From assembly GCF_007197645.1 (NCBI RefSeq), contig NZ_VKGK01000020.1, positions 1 to 64,000 of the forward strand: a stretch of DNA of 64,000 nt, written 5' to 3'. Positions 7,399 through 17,313 of the stretch are shown here, piece by piece (the first letter of the stretch is position 1; each line of letters starts with the position of its first letter). Under the pieces are notes generated by a model, which saw only the letters and a list, made by a program, of their open reading frames with translations, made no database searches and was not told where the DNA came from. This stretch comes from Shewanella hanedai (GTDB lineage: Bacteria; Pseudomonadota; Gammaproteobacteria; Enterobacterales; Shewanellaceae). A program made the translations under genes and the position numbers.

Positions 7399-8070
7399 CT
7401 AGTAATCCAGATCCAGTGCAAAACATAAATAGGCCATTAATTTTTGGGTCTGCTCAAACTCCTTGGCACACCAAGAGACAAAGTCTTTATCTTGGAGTTG
7501 TGTCGCCTCAATAGGTTTGATGGCGATAAAATCTTTGCGTTTTAGCTCATCGAGCATAGGGTGAGTTTTGTCATAGCCTTTAGGCGGCCTGATCAAGCTG
7601 CTTCCTTCCATCTCAAACCCAGCAGCTCTTATCTGAGCGAGTGCTTTTTTATAAGCATTGGGGTTTTCATCAATACAGGTACGCAATTTATTGAGTGCTT
7701 TTGAATCTGGGTGCCAAATTCCTGCGCCGAGAAAACAGCCTTCGTTTGCAATATGGAGATAGAGCCCTGGAGCATGCACATCTTTGCCCTGAAAGTGCCT
7801 AAATTGAATACCTACATTGGTTTTATAAGGAGTCTTATCTTTACTGAATCTGGCATCTCTTTGGGGACGCATTAGGCTACCGCCTACTTTTTTAGGCAGG
7901 GCGATGAGTCTGGGCGACAAGGCAAGAATATGAGGTTGCATCGCCTCGATAAATTTAAGAGCCGGAGTGCGAACTTCAGCCTCATATTGAGTCTGATTGG
8001 CTTTGAACCATTCACGATCGTTATTTTTGGCCAGTAGGGATAAAAAAGAGAGGCTCTTAGGGCTAAACAT
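7399..8070 (-). CDS. DUF2461 domain protein
   Basis: A 223-aa protein matching DUF2461 (TIGR02453) over its length: FLSLLAKNNDREWFKANQTQ at the start, the conserved RPQRDARFSKDKTPYKTN block near residues 68-85, and GLYLHIANEGCFLGAGIWHP after it. The family is widespread in bacteria but its biochemical role is not established. It converges on the TetR gene with only 4 bp between stop codons, and no terminator hairpin is seen there. Confidence 0.9.
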   Translation of the reverse strand: MFSPKSLSFLSLLAKNNDREWFKANQTQYEAEVRTPALKFIEAMQPHILALSPRLIALPKKVGGSLMRPQRDARFSKDKTPYKTNVGIQFRHFQGKDVHAPGLYLHIANEGCFLGAGIWHPDSKALNKLRTCIDENPNAYKKALAQIRAAGFEMEGSSLIRPPKGYDKTHPMLDELKRKDFIAIKPIEATQLQDKDFVSWCAKEFEQTQKLMAYLCFALDLDY

Positions 8071-8349
8071 AGAAATAGGATGCCTGATGTAGATGAATAA
8101 TAAAAAAGTATCATAAGTGAAATATCAATGACATAACTTGATTTAATTATGCTGCTATATTCTTTATACAATAATGAGTACTTCTCTCTAAACACAATGT
8201 TAATAACTTGTTAATTTAAGGTCTCTCTGTTAGGTTCAGTAATGTAACTACTTGAAAGTAGAGTAAATGGCGTTAGTCGCAGCCGATACTTTTGCGCTAT
8301 TTTCAGATTAAACAGTAACTCTATACTAAAACAATAACGGAGAGACTTT

Positions 8350-10173
8350 ATGAGATTATCGAAAATTGCGGGAGCTATCATTGCCCTGACAGTGAGTGTA
8401 TCAACGACCGCAACAGCTGATGACAATCGTTACATCATACAAGTAGATAATGGTAATAAGGGTGTTGTTAAGGCACTGGCTAACAAACTCGGTGCAAAGA
8501 TCCATGTTGATGGAAATGGCTTTATCTCTGCCACATTTGCAGGTAAAGACCTATCTCAAGTGAAAGGCTTGATGCATAACCCTCATATTAAGCTGGTTGA
8601 AGCTGATCAACGTCGTCAATTAATGTCGGTATACAGTGACGATGCTGGCAACCCTATGGCGCAACAAATTACGCCATATGCGGTTTATCAATCTCAGGCG
8701 AATCAAGTGGCATTTAACGCCAGTGCTGGCATGAAAGTCTGTATTATCGATTCAGGTTTAGATGCCAGTAATGGCGATTTTGAATGGAATAATATTTCAG
8801 GTGACAATGATTCAGGCACGGGTAACTGGAACGAAAACGGTGGACCACATGGTACACACGTCGCCGGTACCATTGGTGCTGCTGATAATAACATCGGTGT
8901 GGTTGGCATGGCGCCAGGTGTCGATATGCATATTATCAAGGTGTTTAACGACGATGGTTGGGGCTACTCATCTGACTTAGCGCAAGCAGCAAATCTTTGT
9001 AGTGCCGCTGGCGCGAATATTATTAGCATGAGTTTAGGTGGTGGCGGTGCTAATTCGACAGAATCAAATGCATTTCAATCATTTGTTGATGCGGGTGGCT
9101 TAGTGGTTGCCGCTGCCGGTAATGATGGCAATAACGTACGCTCATACCCCGCAGGTTATCCTTCAGTGATGATGATTGGCGCTAACGATGCCGATAATAA
9201 TATTGCGGATTTCTCACAATTCCCATCTTGTACTTCGGGGCGTGGTAAGAACGTCAAGACTGATGAGACTATTTGTGTTGAGGTCACGGCGGGGGGCGTT
9301 GATACACTATCAACCTATCCGGCGGGTATGGCGACAGCATCAAATATGTCTGTCGATGGTACGACATATGCTAGCTCTGCAATGGAAAATGCGGGTGCGA
9401 TTGCTGGTGGTACTTACTACATGGGAACTGCAGAAGCGACGGACAGTGGTGCCAATGGCAATATCTGTCTTATCGACCGTGGTGTCATCTCTTTCCACGA
9501 TAAAGTGGCACATTGTGAAGGTTCTGGTGGCCTAGGCGCGATCATTATCAATAATGAAGCGGGTATGTTGTACGGCACATTAGGTGACACTAATGCGACG
9601 ACGATTCCGGCTATTGGTGCAGCATTTGAAGACAGAGCCGCTATTTTGGCTGCTGCTAACATCAGTATCGATATTGGTACATCAGATTATGGTTTCATGA
9701 GTGGCACATCAATGGCGACACCTGCTGTGTCGGGTATTGCAGCGCTGGTCTGGTCTAACCATAACGAGTGTACAGGTAATGAAATTCGTGATGCGCTAAA
9801 AGCGACGGCAATGGACAGTGGTGCGGCGGGTAACGATGCTTATTTTGGTTATGGCATTGTCAAAGCCGCGGCAGCAGATGCGTATCTGACGGCAAATAGT
9901 TGTGCTGGTGACGGTGGTGGAGAGCCAGGTGGTGACTTTACGCTGAGTGCAAATGGCTACAAGAGTAAAGGCGTTAAAAAGGTCGATTTGAGTTTTAGCG
10001 GCGCAGCTGGCAGCAATGTCGATCTGTATCGTGATGGCAATAAAATAGCGACAACATCAGCCAGCTCAACTTATACCGATACCATTACAGGTAAAGGTGG
10101 TGGTAGCTACACCTATAAGGCCTGTGATGAAGGGATGTCAACGTGTACCGCAGAGCAAATCGTTGTTTTTTAA
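8350..10173 (+). CDS. Secreted S8 subtilisin-like serine protease with PA domain
   Basis: The 607-aa preproprotein has a signal peptide (1-23, ending TATA), an I9-like propeptide (about 27-90) and a subtilase domain. Catalytic residues are Asp134 (CIIDSGLD), His167 (GPHGTHVAGT) and Ser454 (SGTSMATPAVSG), with oxyanion Asn258 (AAAGNDG). Between the Asn and Ser blocks a protease-associated (PA) insert of roughly 320-440 includes NICLIDRGVISFHDKVAHCE. A Gly-rich linker (GDGGGEPGG) leads to a C-terminal beta-sandwich of about 85 residues (GYKSKGVKKVDLSFSG), probably a substrate- or surface-binding domain. It should act as an extracellular endoprotease. A purine-rich GGAGAG precedes the ATG. Confidence 0.93.
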   Translation: MRLSKIAGAIIALTVSVSTTATADDNRYIIQVDNGNKGVVKALANKLGAKIHVDGNGFISATFAGKDLSQVKGLMHNPHIKLVEADQRRQLMSVYSDDAGNPMAQQITPYAVYQSQANQVAFNASAGMKVCIIDSGLDASNGDFEWNNISGDNDSGTGNWNENGGPHGTHVAGTIGAADNNIGVVGMAPGVDMHIIKVFNDDGWGYSSDLAQAANLCSAAGANIISMSLGGGGANSTESNAFQSFVDAGGLVVAAAGNDGNNVRSYPAGYPSVMMIGANDADNNIADFSQFPSCTSGRGKNVKTDETICVEVTAGGVDTLSTYPAGMATASNMSVDGTTYASSAMENAGAIAGGTYYMGTAEATDSGANGNICLIDRGVISFHDKVAHCEGSGGLGAIIINNEAGMLYGTLGDTNATTIPAIGAAFEDRAAILAAANISIDIGTSDYGFMSGTSMATPAVSGIAALVWSNHNECTGNEIRDALKATAMDSGAAGNDAYFGYGIVKAAAADAYLTANSCAGDGGGEPGGDFTLSANGYKSKGVKKVDLSFSGAAGSNVDLYRDGNKIATTSASSTYTDTITGKGGGSYTYKACDEGMSTCTAEQIVVF

Positions 10174-10247
10174 TTTAAATCAACAAACTGCCTAGTTAGG
10201 CTGCACATAGAAAAGGTTCTTCTAATTTAGTGCCTTAAACGTGAAAC

Positions 10248-10278
10248 AAAAACCGCAGATATCGCTCTGCGGTTTTTT
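10248..10278 (+). terminator. Rho-independent terminator after the subtilase gene
   Basis: CCGCAG (10253-10258) pairs with CTGCGG (10267-10272), extended by A-T pairs from the flanking A-run, and is followed by six T. It sits about 75 bp after the protease stop codon. Confidence 0.88.
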
Positions 10279-10404
10279 GTTCGTAGAAGAAAAAGGCTAC
10301 CTAAATCAAAGCTCCGATTAATTAAGTCATTTTATGCTTCTGTGCATAGTCAGCAGCTAGGAAAGCTGCTTTAATAAGTTACTCTCTGATATTTAAAGGT
10401 TGTT

Positions 10405-11127
10405 ATGTCTTTTCCCGTGTTAGATCTTGTCTCTTTGACCTGCTTTTTCGTGTGCTGGATAGGCTATACTAGCTTTGCGCGTCGTAAGGCGAAGACCACT
10501 AATTGTATTGCTCGTTGCTTGCATCAACACCGTATTTACTGGATGAATGAGTTGATTGGTCGAGAGATTAGAGTGGGGGAGGCGGCTTTACTGGCTAATC
10601 TTGAACGAAACATTACCTTTTTCGCATCGACAACCATGTTGATCTTGGCCGGTGTGCTTACTCTGTTTGCTCAAGTCGACAAATTAGAGTCTGTGATCGC
10701 GACGATTCCTTTTACCGCAGTGCCCAATCATACAATGATTCAACTTAAACTGGTTCTGCTGACCTTTATTTTTGTGATGGCGTTTTTCCAATTTACTTGG
10801 TCAATGCGTCAGTACGGTTTCCTCAATGTGATGATTGGTGCTGCCCCGGTTGATCAGTCTGGGACTGATGAAAGTTTGAAAAGCTATGCTCTACAGATGG
10901 CCATAGTGCAAGATCAAGCGGCGCACTCTTATAACTACGGACTGCGTGCGTATTATTTCTCGATGGCGGTATTGAGTTGGTTTTTTCACCCTATATTGTT
11001 TATTGGCGTGAGTTTATTGGTGGTGTACACCTTATATCAGCGTGAGTTTAACTCTAAGGCTGTGATTGCCATTACTGCGGCTATGCAGGTGTTATCTGAA
11101 CATAAGGGACATGAACATAGAGCTTAA
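10405..11127 (+). CDS. DUF599 family inner-membrane protein
   Basis: A 240-aa membrane protein of the DUF599 family. Hydrophobic segments are visible at about 5-22 (LDLVSLTCFFVCWIGYTSFA), 70-90, 108-128 (LVLLTFIFVMAFFQFTWSMRQY) and 185-210. Family hallmarks include NCIARCLHQHRIYWM near residue 35 and QAAHSYNYGLRAYYF near 170-184. Function is unknown. AAAGG lies before the ATG. It is transcribed as a single gene. Confidence 0.88.
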   Translation: MSFPVLDLVSLTCFFVCWIGYTSFARRKAKTTNCIARCLHQHRIYWMNELIGREIRVGEAALLANLERNITFFASTTMLILAGVLTLFAQVDKLESVIATIPFTAVPNHTMIQLKLVLLTFIFVMAFFQFTWSMRQYGFLNVMIGAAPVDQSGTDESLKSYALQMAIVQDQAAHSYNYGLRAYYFSMAVLSWFFHPILFIGVSLLVVYTLYQREFNSKAVIAITAAMQVLSEHKGHEHRA

Positions 11128-11475
11128 GATTAAGGTCTGAACATAAAACCTCTGTAGGCCTGAAGTGATACGTGTTTTTTAAATAGTTTTTTTATCTGAT
11201 ATATAGTCATTAAATGGTTTAAATGTTTTCAGCTTGTTAATTTTAAGTTGTTTAAGTTGGGTTTTAAGTGTTTTTTTAGCAATTTATTTCACTTTTGTGT
11301 ATTTTTGTTTCCCTTTTTGTTTGGTTTGAATTATTGTCTTCGCCGCTAGGAGAGCAGAGTATTTAAATGAATTAAATTCTCAAGAGTATAATGGATTGAA
11401 CAAGTTAAGTTTCAAGTCTACAGATCCTCAAATAATTTTATTCTCCTAGCTTCATAAATATAAGGGAATAAATTG
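11128..11475. other. AT-rich intergenic region upstream of the porin
   Basis: No gene is visible. The stretch is T-rich with several runs of TTTT and TTTAAG and should contain the porin promoter and a long leader. No clear terminator of the DUF599 gene or operator is recognised. Confidence 0.4.
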
Positions 11476-12231
11476 ATGAACAAATCTACAACAGCGCTAG
11501 CAATCTTACTGGGTCTAACAAGCATGAGTGCAGTCGCTGCACAAGATAATGCTTTTCAACATGAAGCCAGTCTGGATTACCAAACAAATTCTGAAGAAGT
11601 CAGTGATGGTGCTTGGAATGCCCAGTATCGTTACTATGTTGCTCCAGTTGATCAAAGCAAAAGTCCTTATGCACTTAATGGCTTTCTTGCACAAACATCA
11701 AACATAGGTGCTAACTACAGCACTTTTGATGTAGCTGATTATGATCAATACGGTGTTGATGGCACTTATGTTTTTGATTCAAAATGGTTTGTTTCTGCTA
11801 ACTATCAGCAAGTAGACGTATCTAGCACTGATTTTAATACCTATGGCGCTCAGGTGGGTTACTACTTCAATGAGTCATCTTCTGTATCTGCATTTTATCA
11901 AGACGGCGATAGTAATGTTGAAGAGAGCTATGGTCTAAACCTACGTAGTTACATTGCGCTTCAGTCTACAGCTGGTGTTGATTTGAAAGCGACTTGGGTA
12001 CATTTAGATTCAGATGATGTGTTTAACCTAGGTGCAGACTGGTATGTGAATAACTCATGGTCAGTTGGCGCTGGCTACATTAATAGTGATGCTGATGATA
12101 CGTTCAATATTCGTACAGCATATTGGTTACGTATCTCTGACAGTTTCTCTGCCAACTTTAACGTATCTAAAGTCCTTGATTCTGATTACGATGGCGTTGG
12201 AATGGGTGTAGGCGTTGTGGGTCGTTTCTAA
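11476..12231 (+). CDS. Putative outer-membrane porin
   Basis: A 251-aa beta-barrel precursor. The signal peptide runs from MNKSTTALAILLGLTSMSAV to the AxA cleavage site before QDNAF. The mature part alternates short amphipathic strands (WNAQYRYYVAP, KWFVSANYQQVDV, SVSAFYQDGD, WSVGAGYINSD) and ends with a C-terminal Phe (GVGVVGRF), the beta-signal read by the BAM complex. It resembles the 'putative porin' family common in Shewanella. The ATG at 11476 is chosen over an upstream in-frame TTG because it begins the signal peptide; AAGGGA lies before it. A terminator follows directly. Confidence 0.85.
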   Translation: MNKSTTALAILLGLTSMSAVAAQDNAFQHEASLDYQTNSEEVSDGAWNAQYRYYVAPVDQSKSPYALNGFLAQTSNIGANYSTFDVADYDQYGVDGTYVFDSKWFVSANYQQVDVSSTDFNTYGAQVGYYFNESSSVSAFYQDGDSNVEESYGLNLRSYIALQSTAGVDLKATWVHLDSDDVFNLGADWYVNNSWSVGAGYINSDADDTFNIRTAYWLRISDSFSANFNVSKVLDSDYDGVGMGVGVVGRF

Positions 12232-12294
12232 ACTAATTTCAACATTAGTTAACTAGCTTGGCATAAACACTGTGACAAGCCGGTAAATAGACAT

Positions 12295-12326
12295 AAAGCT
12301 GTAAGGTTTTGCCTTGCAGCTTTTTT
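12295..12326 (+). terminator. Rho-independent terminator after the porin gene
   Basis: AAAGCTGTAAGG (12295-12306) pairs with CCTTGCAGCTTT (12312-12323) with one G-T wobble and runs into six T. The remaining gap to the protease at 12607 is AT-rich, with nothing else recognised. Confidence 0.9.
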
Positions 12327-12606
12327 ATTTCTGAGTTATTAACTTTCTGCTCATCCTCTCTCCTATCTTCATTCTCATCTTATTTTAACGACCAAAAGTT
12401 TATATAAAACATCTATTTATAATCTACAAAAATAGAGATAAAAACGATGTTCTGTTCATGTGTTTCTCAGTGTTATTGAGTTATAGCTTACTGTCTAGTT
12501 TCGGAGTCGGTCGTGATTCTGCGGTTAGGTAATTCAGTGATCTTGCTGACAAATAAAGTCGTATTGATGGCTGTTCGCTGTGTGTAACACATACAGGAAT
12601 AAACAT

Positions 12607-15600
12607 ATGAGAATCCTAAGTAACCCAATAAAAGCAACACATCCCAAGTTAACTGCGATTTCGTCTGTGGTATTAAGCTGTCTGTTCATCGCGCCTGCGT
12701 GGTCGGTAAGCAGCGATGTTGAAATCATCACCAAGGCTCCATTGAATAAATCTGTTTCAAAACAAGCAGTGCAAAAAGATCGTGAGGTTAAAAGCGTCAC
12801 TCGCTACAACATGCAGTTGGGGGGCTTTAAGCAGGAGACGCGTTCACTTAAATTTGAGCTGCCGGACACAAGTGTCATTATTGCTCAAAAGACACTCGCC
12901 TATATTACCGCTTCAGGCTCTTTAGTTTGGCAGGGAGAGGTAGTTAACCAAAACTCACCTTTGTTTCCCGGTGATAACCAGATTATTTTAGTTAAATCAG
13001 GTGAGTTTCTGTCTGCCACCATCAAATTCAATGGTCGATTGTTTAAGATGAAACCATCAAATAATCAGCAGATTGAGCTAGAAGAGATAGATCAAACCTT
13101 GCTCCCCGACGAACACAGTGAGGCGTTAACGGAAGGTCGAAATAGTCCATTCAACGAGCGAGGCGGATATTCAGCGCAACCACTATCTGTGAGCCCATCG
13201 GCGGCAACAGGTTCTGTGATTCGAGTGTTGGTCGGTTATACCAGCGAAGCGTTAAATCAAAATCCTGGCATGCAGGCGTTAATCGATTTGGCGGTGGCTG
13301 AAACCAATCAAGGATTTACTGATTCAGGGGTCAATGCACAAGTTGAGCTAGCTCATAGCTATGAGCTTAACTACGCAGAATCAGGCGATCATGGTTTAGA
13401 TTTGGACCGATTTCATCTGCCCAATGATGGCTACATGGATGATGTTTATCAAATCAGAGAACAATATAGTGCTGATGTTGCCGCTATCTTAATTGGTGAT
13501 GCCAGTGCATGTGGGCGTGCAAGAGAGATTGGTGCGTCAGAAGATACGGCCTTTATGGTGGTAAAGGACAGTTGTGCAACTGGATATTACTCTTTTGGTC
13601 ATGAGTTAGGTCACCTGATGTCTGCACGACACAACCCTGAAAAAGACAGCAACACCACTCCTTATGCCTTTGGTCATGGGTTTCTTTATAGCCAAGGTGG
13701 TTGGCGCTCTATTATGTCTTATAACAGTAATAGTTGCTGTACCAGACAGAACTTTTGGTCAGATCCTACTCGCAGTTTTCAAAATGTGGTGAGAGGAACG
13801 ACGGGTACCCACGATAATGCCAGAGTGCTGAATTTGACGGCGGCAACCGTGGCGGGATTTAGAACCGGTGGCGATGGTAATCTGCCACCAATGGCTGCAT
13901 TTACCTACAGTACGAATGATCTGAGCGTCGATTTTACCGATGCTAGCAGCGATCCCGAGAATCAAATATTGACCCTGTTATGGGACTTTGGTGACGGCGC
14001 CACTTCAACCACCTCATCACCGACCCACGTTTATCAATCAGATGGAAGCTATCAGGTTTCTTTGAGGGTGACGGATGAAGCTGGAGCCAGTAACACTCAC
14101 AGTCAGACTGTTAGTGTTACTGCGGGGGCGGTGAATCAAGCACCTGATGCGAGTTTTATCTATAACGCGCAGGGGTTAACCCTTAACTTTATCGATCAAA
14201 GCCAAGATCTGGATGGGCAAGTCGTATCCTGGGCATGGGACTTTGGCGACAATAGCCAATCGAGTGAACAGGCACCTAAGCATGTCTATCAAACTGCTGG
14301 TAGTTATTGGGTTGAGCTGTTGGTGACGGACAATGAAGGTGAGAGTGCAAGCCATAGAGTCTTGATTGAGGTGACTGCGCAGACGCTAATCTCAACGGAA
14401 AATTTTGAATCAGGTCTAGGGGATTGGAGCAACAATAGTAGCAATGATTGGGATTGGAGCCGACTAAACAGTGCGACAGCATCAAGTTCAACGGGTCCTG
14501 ATTCAGGTGTCGGCGGACAAGGTTATTATCTCTACTTTGAGACTTCAAATAACAAAGGTGCTTATACCGCTGGCGAGCAGGCTGTTATTGAGAGCCGTGA
14601 ATGGAATATTACTCAACCACGTTTGAGTTTTGATTATCATATGTATGGTGCCAATATTGGCACCTTGGCCGTCGATCTGTTTAAAGATGGCAGTTGGAAC
14701 AATAATATTTGGCAAATATCTGGCCAGCAGCAAGGCTCAAGTTCTGAGGGTTATCGTCAAGCCAATGTCGACCTATCTGCATATTCAGGAGCTGTTCGTT
14801 TTAGGCTAAGGGCTGTGGCCGCTGGGGGCTGGAAAGGGGATATCGCCATTGATAACTTGCAAGTGTATGGCACCCCGTTTACGCCAGAAAATCAGGCGCC
14901 TGTATTTACACTTAATCCTAGTGTGATTGCCGATGCCAGTGTCAATCTTGCTTATAACGCTGATATCTCTACTGCAGCAACCGATCCTGATGGTGATGTG
15001 CTCACCTTCAGCGTGCTCTCTGCTCCTGCCTGGATAAGCTTGACCGCCAATGGCCAAGTTACAGGTACGCCGGAAAGTGCCGATCTTGGATTGAATACTA
15101 TGCAGGTTAGAGTGACAGATCCACAAGGAGCATCAAGTGAGGCTCAAGTAGAGCTTTACGTGGTAGAAGCAAGCATAACAGCACTCACGTCATTGGATTT
15201 TGAATCTGGATTCAACAACGGCTGGAGTCAGGGCACTGGTGCAAGTCACGTCTGGGAAACGGAAGCAGGAACAACGCCATCGAGTTCAACAGGCCCCGCT
15301 TCAGGTGCCAATACTCAAAGTACCTATGCTTATTTGGAAACCTCAAAAGACTTTGCTTACAGCGCGGGAAATACGGCATACCTAGATAGTCCAACCTTAG
15401 CCGGATCTTCACGTCTACTTAGTTTCCATTACCATATGTACGGTGCTGAAATAGGGAGCCTCTTTGTTGATGTCTTTCATCAAGGAAGTTGGCAAATAGC
15501 ACTTTTTCAAGTCAGTGGTGAGCAGCAGATTAGCAGCAGTGAAGCTTACCAGCATCAGGAGGTCGATCTCTCCGCTTTTGAGGGCGATATTCGCGTTCGA

Positions 15601-15675
15601 TTCCGTGCTGAAGCTGTTGGAGGCTGGAAAGGGGATATTGCCATCGATGATATTAAAGTCGAAGGTTATCCTTAG
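12607..15675 (+). CDS. Secreted metzincin metalloprotease with PKD and MAM-like modules
   Basis: A 1022-aa exported protease. After a signal peptide (about 1-32) and a propeptide-like region comes a reprolysin-like metzincin domain with the zinc motif HELGHLMSARH (His332, Glu333, His336, His342) and a Met-turn SIMSYNS (Met370). Two PKD domains follow (about 428-505 and 508-592, each with a WDFGD core), then a MAM-like lectin-type domain (about 599-757), a cadherin/He_PIG-like Ig module (about 760-857, ITG-type ending VTDPQGASS) and a second MAM-like domain (about 863-1022). The last module shares GGWKGDIAID with the first, showing internal duplication. ATG 12607 has AGGA in front. It should degrade extracellular protein matrices, with the modules acting in substrate attachment. 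Confidence 0.88.
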   Translation: MRILSNPIKATHPKLTAISSVVLSCLFIAPAWSVSSDVEIITKAPLNKSVSKQAVQKDREVKSVTRYNMQLGGFKQETRSLKFELPDTSVIIAQKTLAYITASGSLVWQGEVVNQNSPLFPGDNQIILVKSGEFLSATIKFNGRLFKMKPSNNQQIELEEIDQTLLPDEHSEALTEGRNSPFNERGGYSAQPLSVSPSAATGSVIRVLVGYTSEALNQNPGMQALIDLAVAETNQGFTDSGVNAQVELAHSYELNYAESGDHGLDLDRFHLPNDGYMDDVYQIREQYSADVAAILIGDASACGRAREIGASEDTAFMVVKDSCATGYYSFGHELGHLMSARHNPEKDSNTTPYAFGHGFLYSQGGWRSIMSYNSNSCCTRQNFWSDPTRSFQNVVRGTTGTHDNARVLNLTAATVAGFRTGGDGNLPPMAAFTYSTNDLSVDFTDASSDPENQILTLLWDFGDGATSTTSSPTHVYQSDGSYQVSLRVTDEAGASNTHSQTVSVTAGAVNQAPDASFIYNAQGLTLNFIDQSQDLDGQVVSWAWDFGDNSQSSEQAPKHVYQTAGSYWVELLVTDNEGESASHRVLIEVTAQTLISTENFESGLGDWSNNSSNDWDWSRLNSATASSSTGPDSGVGGQGYYLYFETSNNKGAYTAGEQAVIESREWNITQPRLSFDYHMYGANIGTLAVDLFKDGSWNNNIWQISGQQQGSSSEGYRQANVDLSAYSGAVRFRLRAVAAGGWKGDIAIDNLQVYGTPFTPENQAPVFTLNPSVIADASVNLAYNADISTAATDPDGDVLTFSVLSAPAWISLTANGQVTGTPESADLGLNTMQVRVTDPQGASSEAQVELYVVEASITALTSLDFESGFNNGWSQGTGASHVWETEAGTTPSSSTGPASGANTQSTYAYLETSKDFAYSAGNTAYLDSPTLAGSSRLLSFHYHMYGAEIGSLFVDVFHQGSWQIALFQVSGEQQISSSEAYQHQEVDLSAFEGDIRVRFRAEAVGGWKGDIAIDDIKVEGYP

Positions 15676-15712
15676 GGGCTTAAGCGGTTAAAGTCAGCCA
15701 GCATGAAAATTA

Positions 15713-15740
15713 AGAGGCTAACAGCACTATGTTAGCCTCT
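15713..15740 (+). terminator. Stem-loop after the metalloprotease gene
   Basis: AGAGGCTAAC (15713-15722) pairs perfectly with GTTAGCCTCT (15731-15740) across an 8-nt loop, 37 bp past the stop codon. There is no T-tract, so termination may be inefficient or factor-assisted. Confidence 0.65.
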
Positions 15741-16734
15741 GTCGTATCTGACGATGGTTAAAATTTTTAGATTGAGAGTGACTCATAAACGCTTCGTTAA
15801 ACTCAAAGGAAACTAAAGTTTTGGTTATAATTTAACCAGAGTTGAGCGATAATTATAAGAGTAATAAGGAACCTTATAAGGCAATCATAAGAACAATAGG
15901 AATAATATTAATTGTAATATTATTCAAGTGTAAATTAATAATTAATCGCCTTCACATCCTTGTTATTATTTTTTGGATGTGTTTGACCATTGGAATATAT
16001 TCATGCGCTAGTAGTTCTTATGACTTACATATTATTTTTTTGGTTATGTATTCACCAAGCTGTCAAGGTGTTTCATACTTGTTTGTTTATATTTTTTAAT
16101 TGATATTATTAATTAAAATTACTTGTTATTCATTTGTTAACTGCCATTTCTGAGTCTTTAGACTGATTTTATTCATGTCGCTGTAATATTAAATTGGTTT
16201 TTATTGAATATTGGTGTAGATCAATGTGAGTGTAAGTTTTATTGCATTTTTTAAAAATCTAATTCTCGACTTGAATTTATTTGTGGCTATTTAATGTATT
16301 ATTTTAAATAAATAATTAAGATTTATAGGCGTGATGATAAGTTTTTAAACTGCCTTTTATTGATTGTAACTTGAGCAGTCTCTTTGTTTTACGTAAGAAA
16401 TTTAAATATATAAAAATACGCGTTAAATACTTGAAATATAAAATTTAATTCTATTAGTATCCTTACTGTATTTTGTTGAAACCGAATGACTTCCCCATCC
16501 TTTCGACAGTTTAAATATACATACTGGTGTGACCAATGTTAATTTTTAACTTGTTTTTACTATTTCTGTAGATAGAATGACTGCTGTGATAGATCTACGT
16601 TGGTACTATGTACTATGGAAGTGGATTTGTAGTATGCATTAAGTTAAAAGACGGTTGTTATCGGATTGTTAGGTTAATGCTGTAAAGAAATTGGAATAGG
16701 GTTTTCCCTATAAGCCGTATATGGAGATTTTAAA
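15741..16734. other. About 1-kb AT-rich spacer before the T6SS operon
   Basis: This long spacer is very rich in A and T and carries no convincing gene. A TTG-initiated frame at 15842-16099 encodes 85 hydrophobic residues (two possible membrane helices), but its lack of ribosome binding site and low-complexity codons argue against it. The promoter of the T6SS operon must lie here. No sigma-54 consensus (GG-N10-GC) was found close to tssB. The composition suggests silencing by H-NS-type proteins. Confidence 0.5.
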
Positions 16735-17223
16735 ATGGCAAAAGATGGCACAGTTGCACCTAAAGAACGCATTAACATCAAATATGTTCCTTCAACAGGT
16801 GACCAACAAGCGGAAATGGAACTTCCATTAAAAATGTTGATCGTGGGTGATTTTAAAGGCCACGGAGAAGATACACAACTTGAAGAACGACAGTCAGTAT
16901 CTGTAAATAAAACAAATTTTGAATCTATAATGAAAGAAAGTGGCCTTGCAGTTAATACTACGGTCGCTAATAAATTAACTGATGATGAATCTGACGAATT
17001 AACTGTAAATTTAAATTTCAGTTCCATGAAAGACTTTTCTCCTGATTCCATCGCGACACAAATTCCTGAAATAAATAAACTCATTGAACTAAGAGAAGCC
17101 CTCGTTGCTTTAAAAGGTCCACTGGGTAATATCCCATCATTTCGAACAAAACTGCAGGATTTAATTGAGACCGAGGATTCTCGTGAGCAATTATTAGCAG
17201 AACTTCAAACTCTAGATAACTAG
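16735..17223 (+). CDS. tssB: T6SS contractile sheath small subunit TssB (VipA)
   Basis: A 162-aa protein nearly identical in its opening to V. cholerae VipA: VAPKERINIKYVPSTGDQQA, then ELPLKMLIVGDFKGH and LEERQSVSVNKTNFESIM. TssB and TssC interlock to build the contractile sheath around the Hcp tube; contraction drives the spike into target cells. A GGAG precedes the ATG by 8 nt. It is the first gene of the secretion operon and follows the AT-rich spacer, so its promoter governs the structural genes. Confidence 0.97.
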   Translation: MAKDGTVAPKERINIKYVPSTGDQQAEMELPLKMLIVGDFKGHGEDTQLEERQSVSVNKTNFESIMKESGLAVNTTVANKLTDDESDELTVNLNFSSMKDFSPDSIATQIPEINKLIELREALVALKGPLGNIPSFRTKLQDLIETEDSREQLLAELQTLDN

Positions 17224-17313
17224 TACTTAAGTACTGGGAATCACTCAATATGGAAAAATGACGTGGACAGTATCCCCACTAATTTTGAAGGTTCATTAAA
17301 GGAATATAATTTC

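Noticed and set aside
15842..16099. 85-codon hydrophobic frame in the AT-rich spacer
   Set aside because: TTG start without ribosome site, low-complexity AT-driven codons; probably chance in AT-rich DNA.
16600..16640. Possible sigma-54 promoter before tssB (GTGGATTTGTAGTATGCAT)
   Set aside because: The GG and GC elements are 11 rather than 10 bases apart and the remaining positions do not match.
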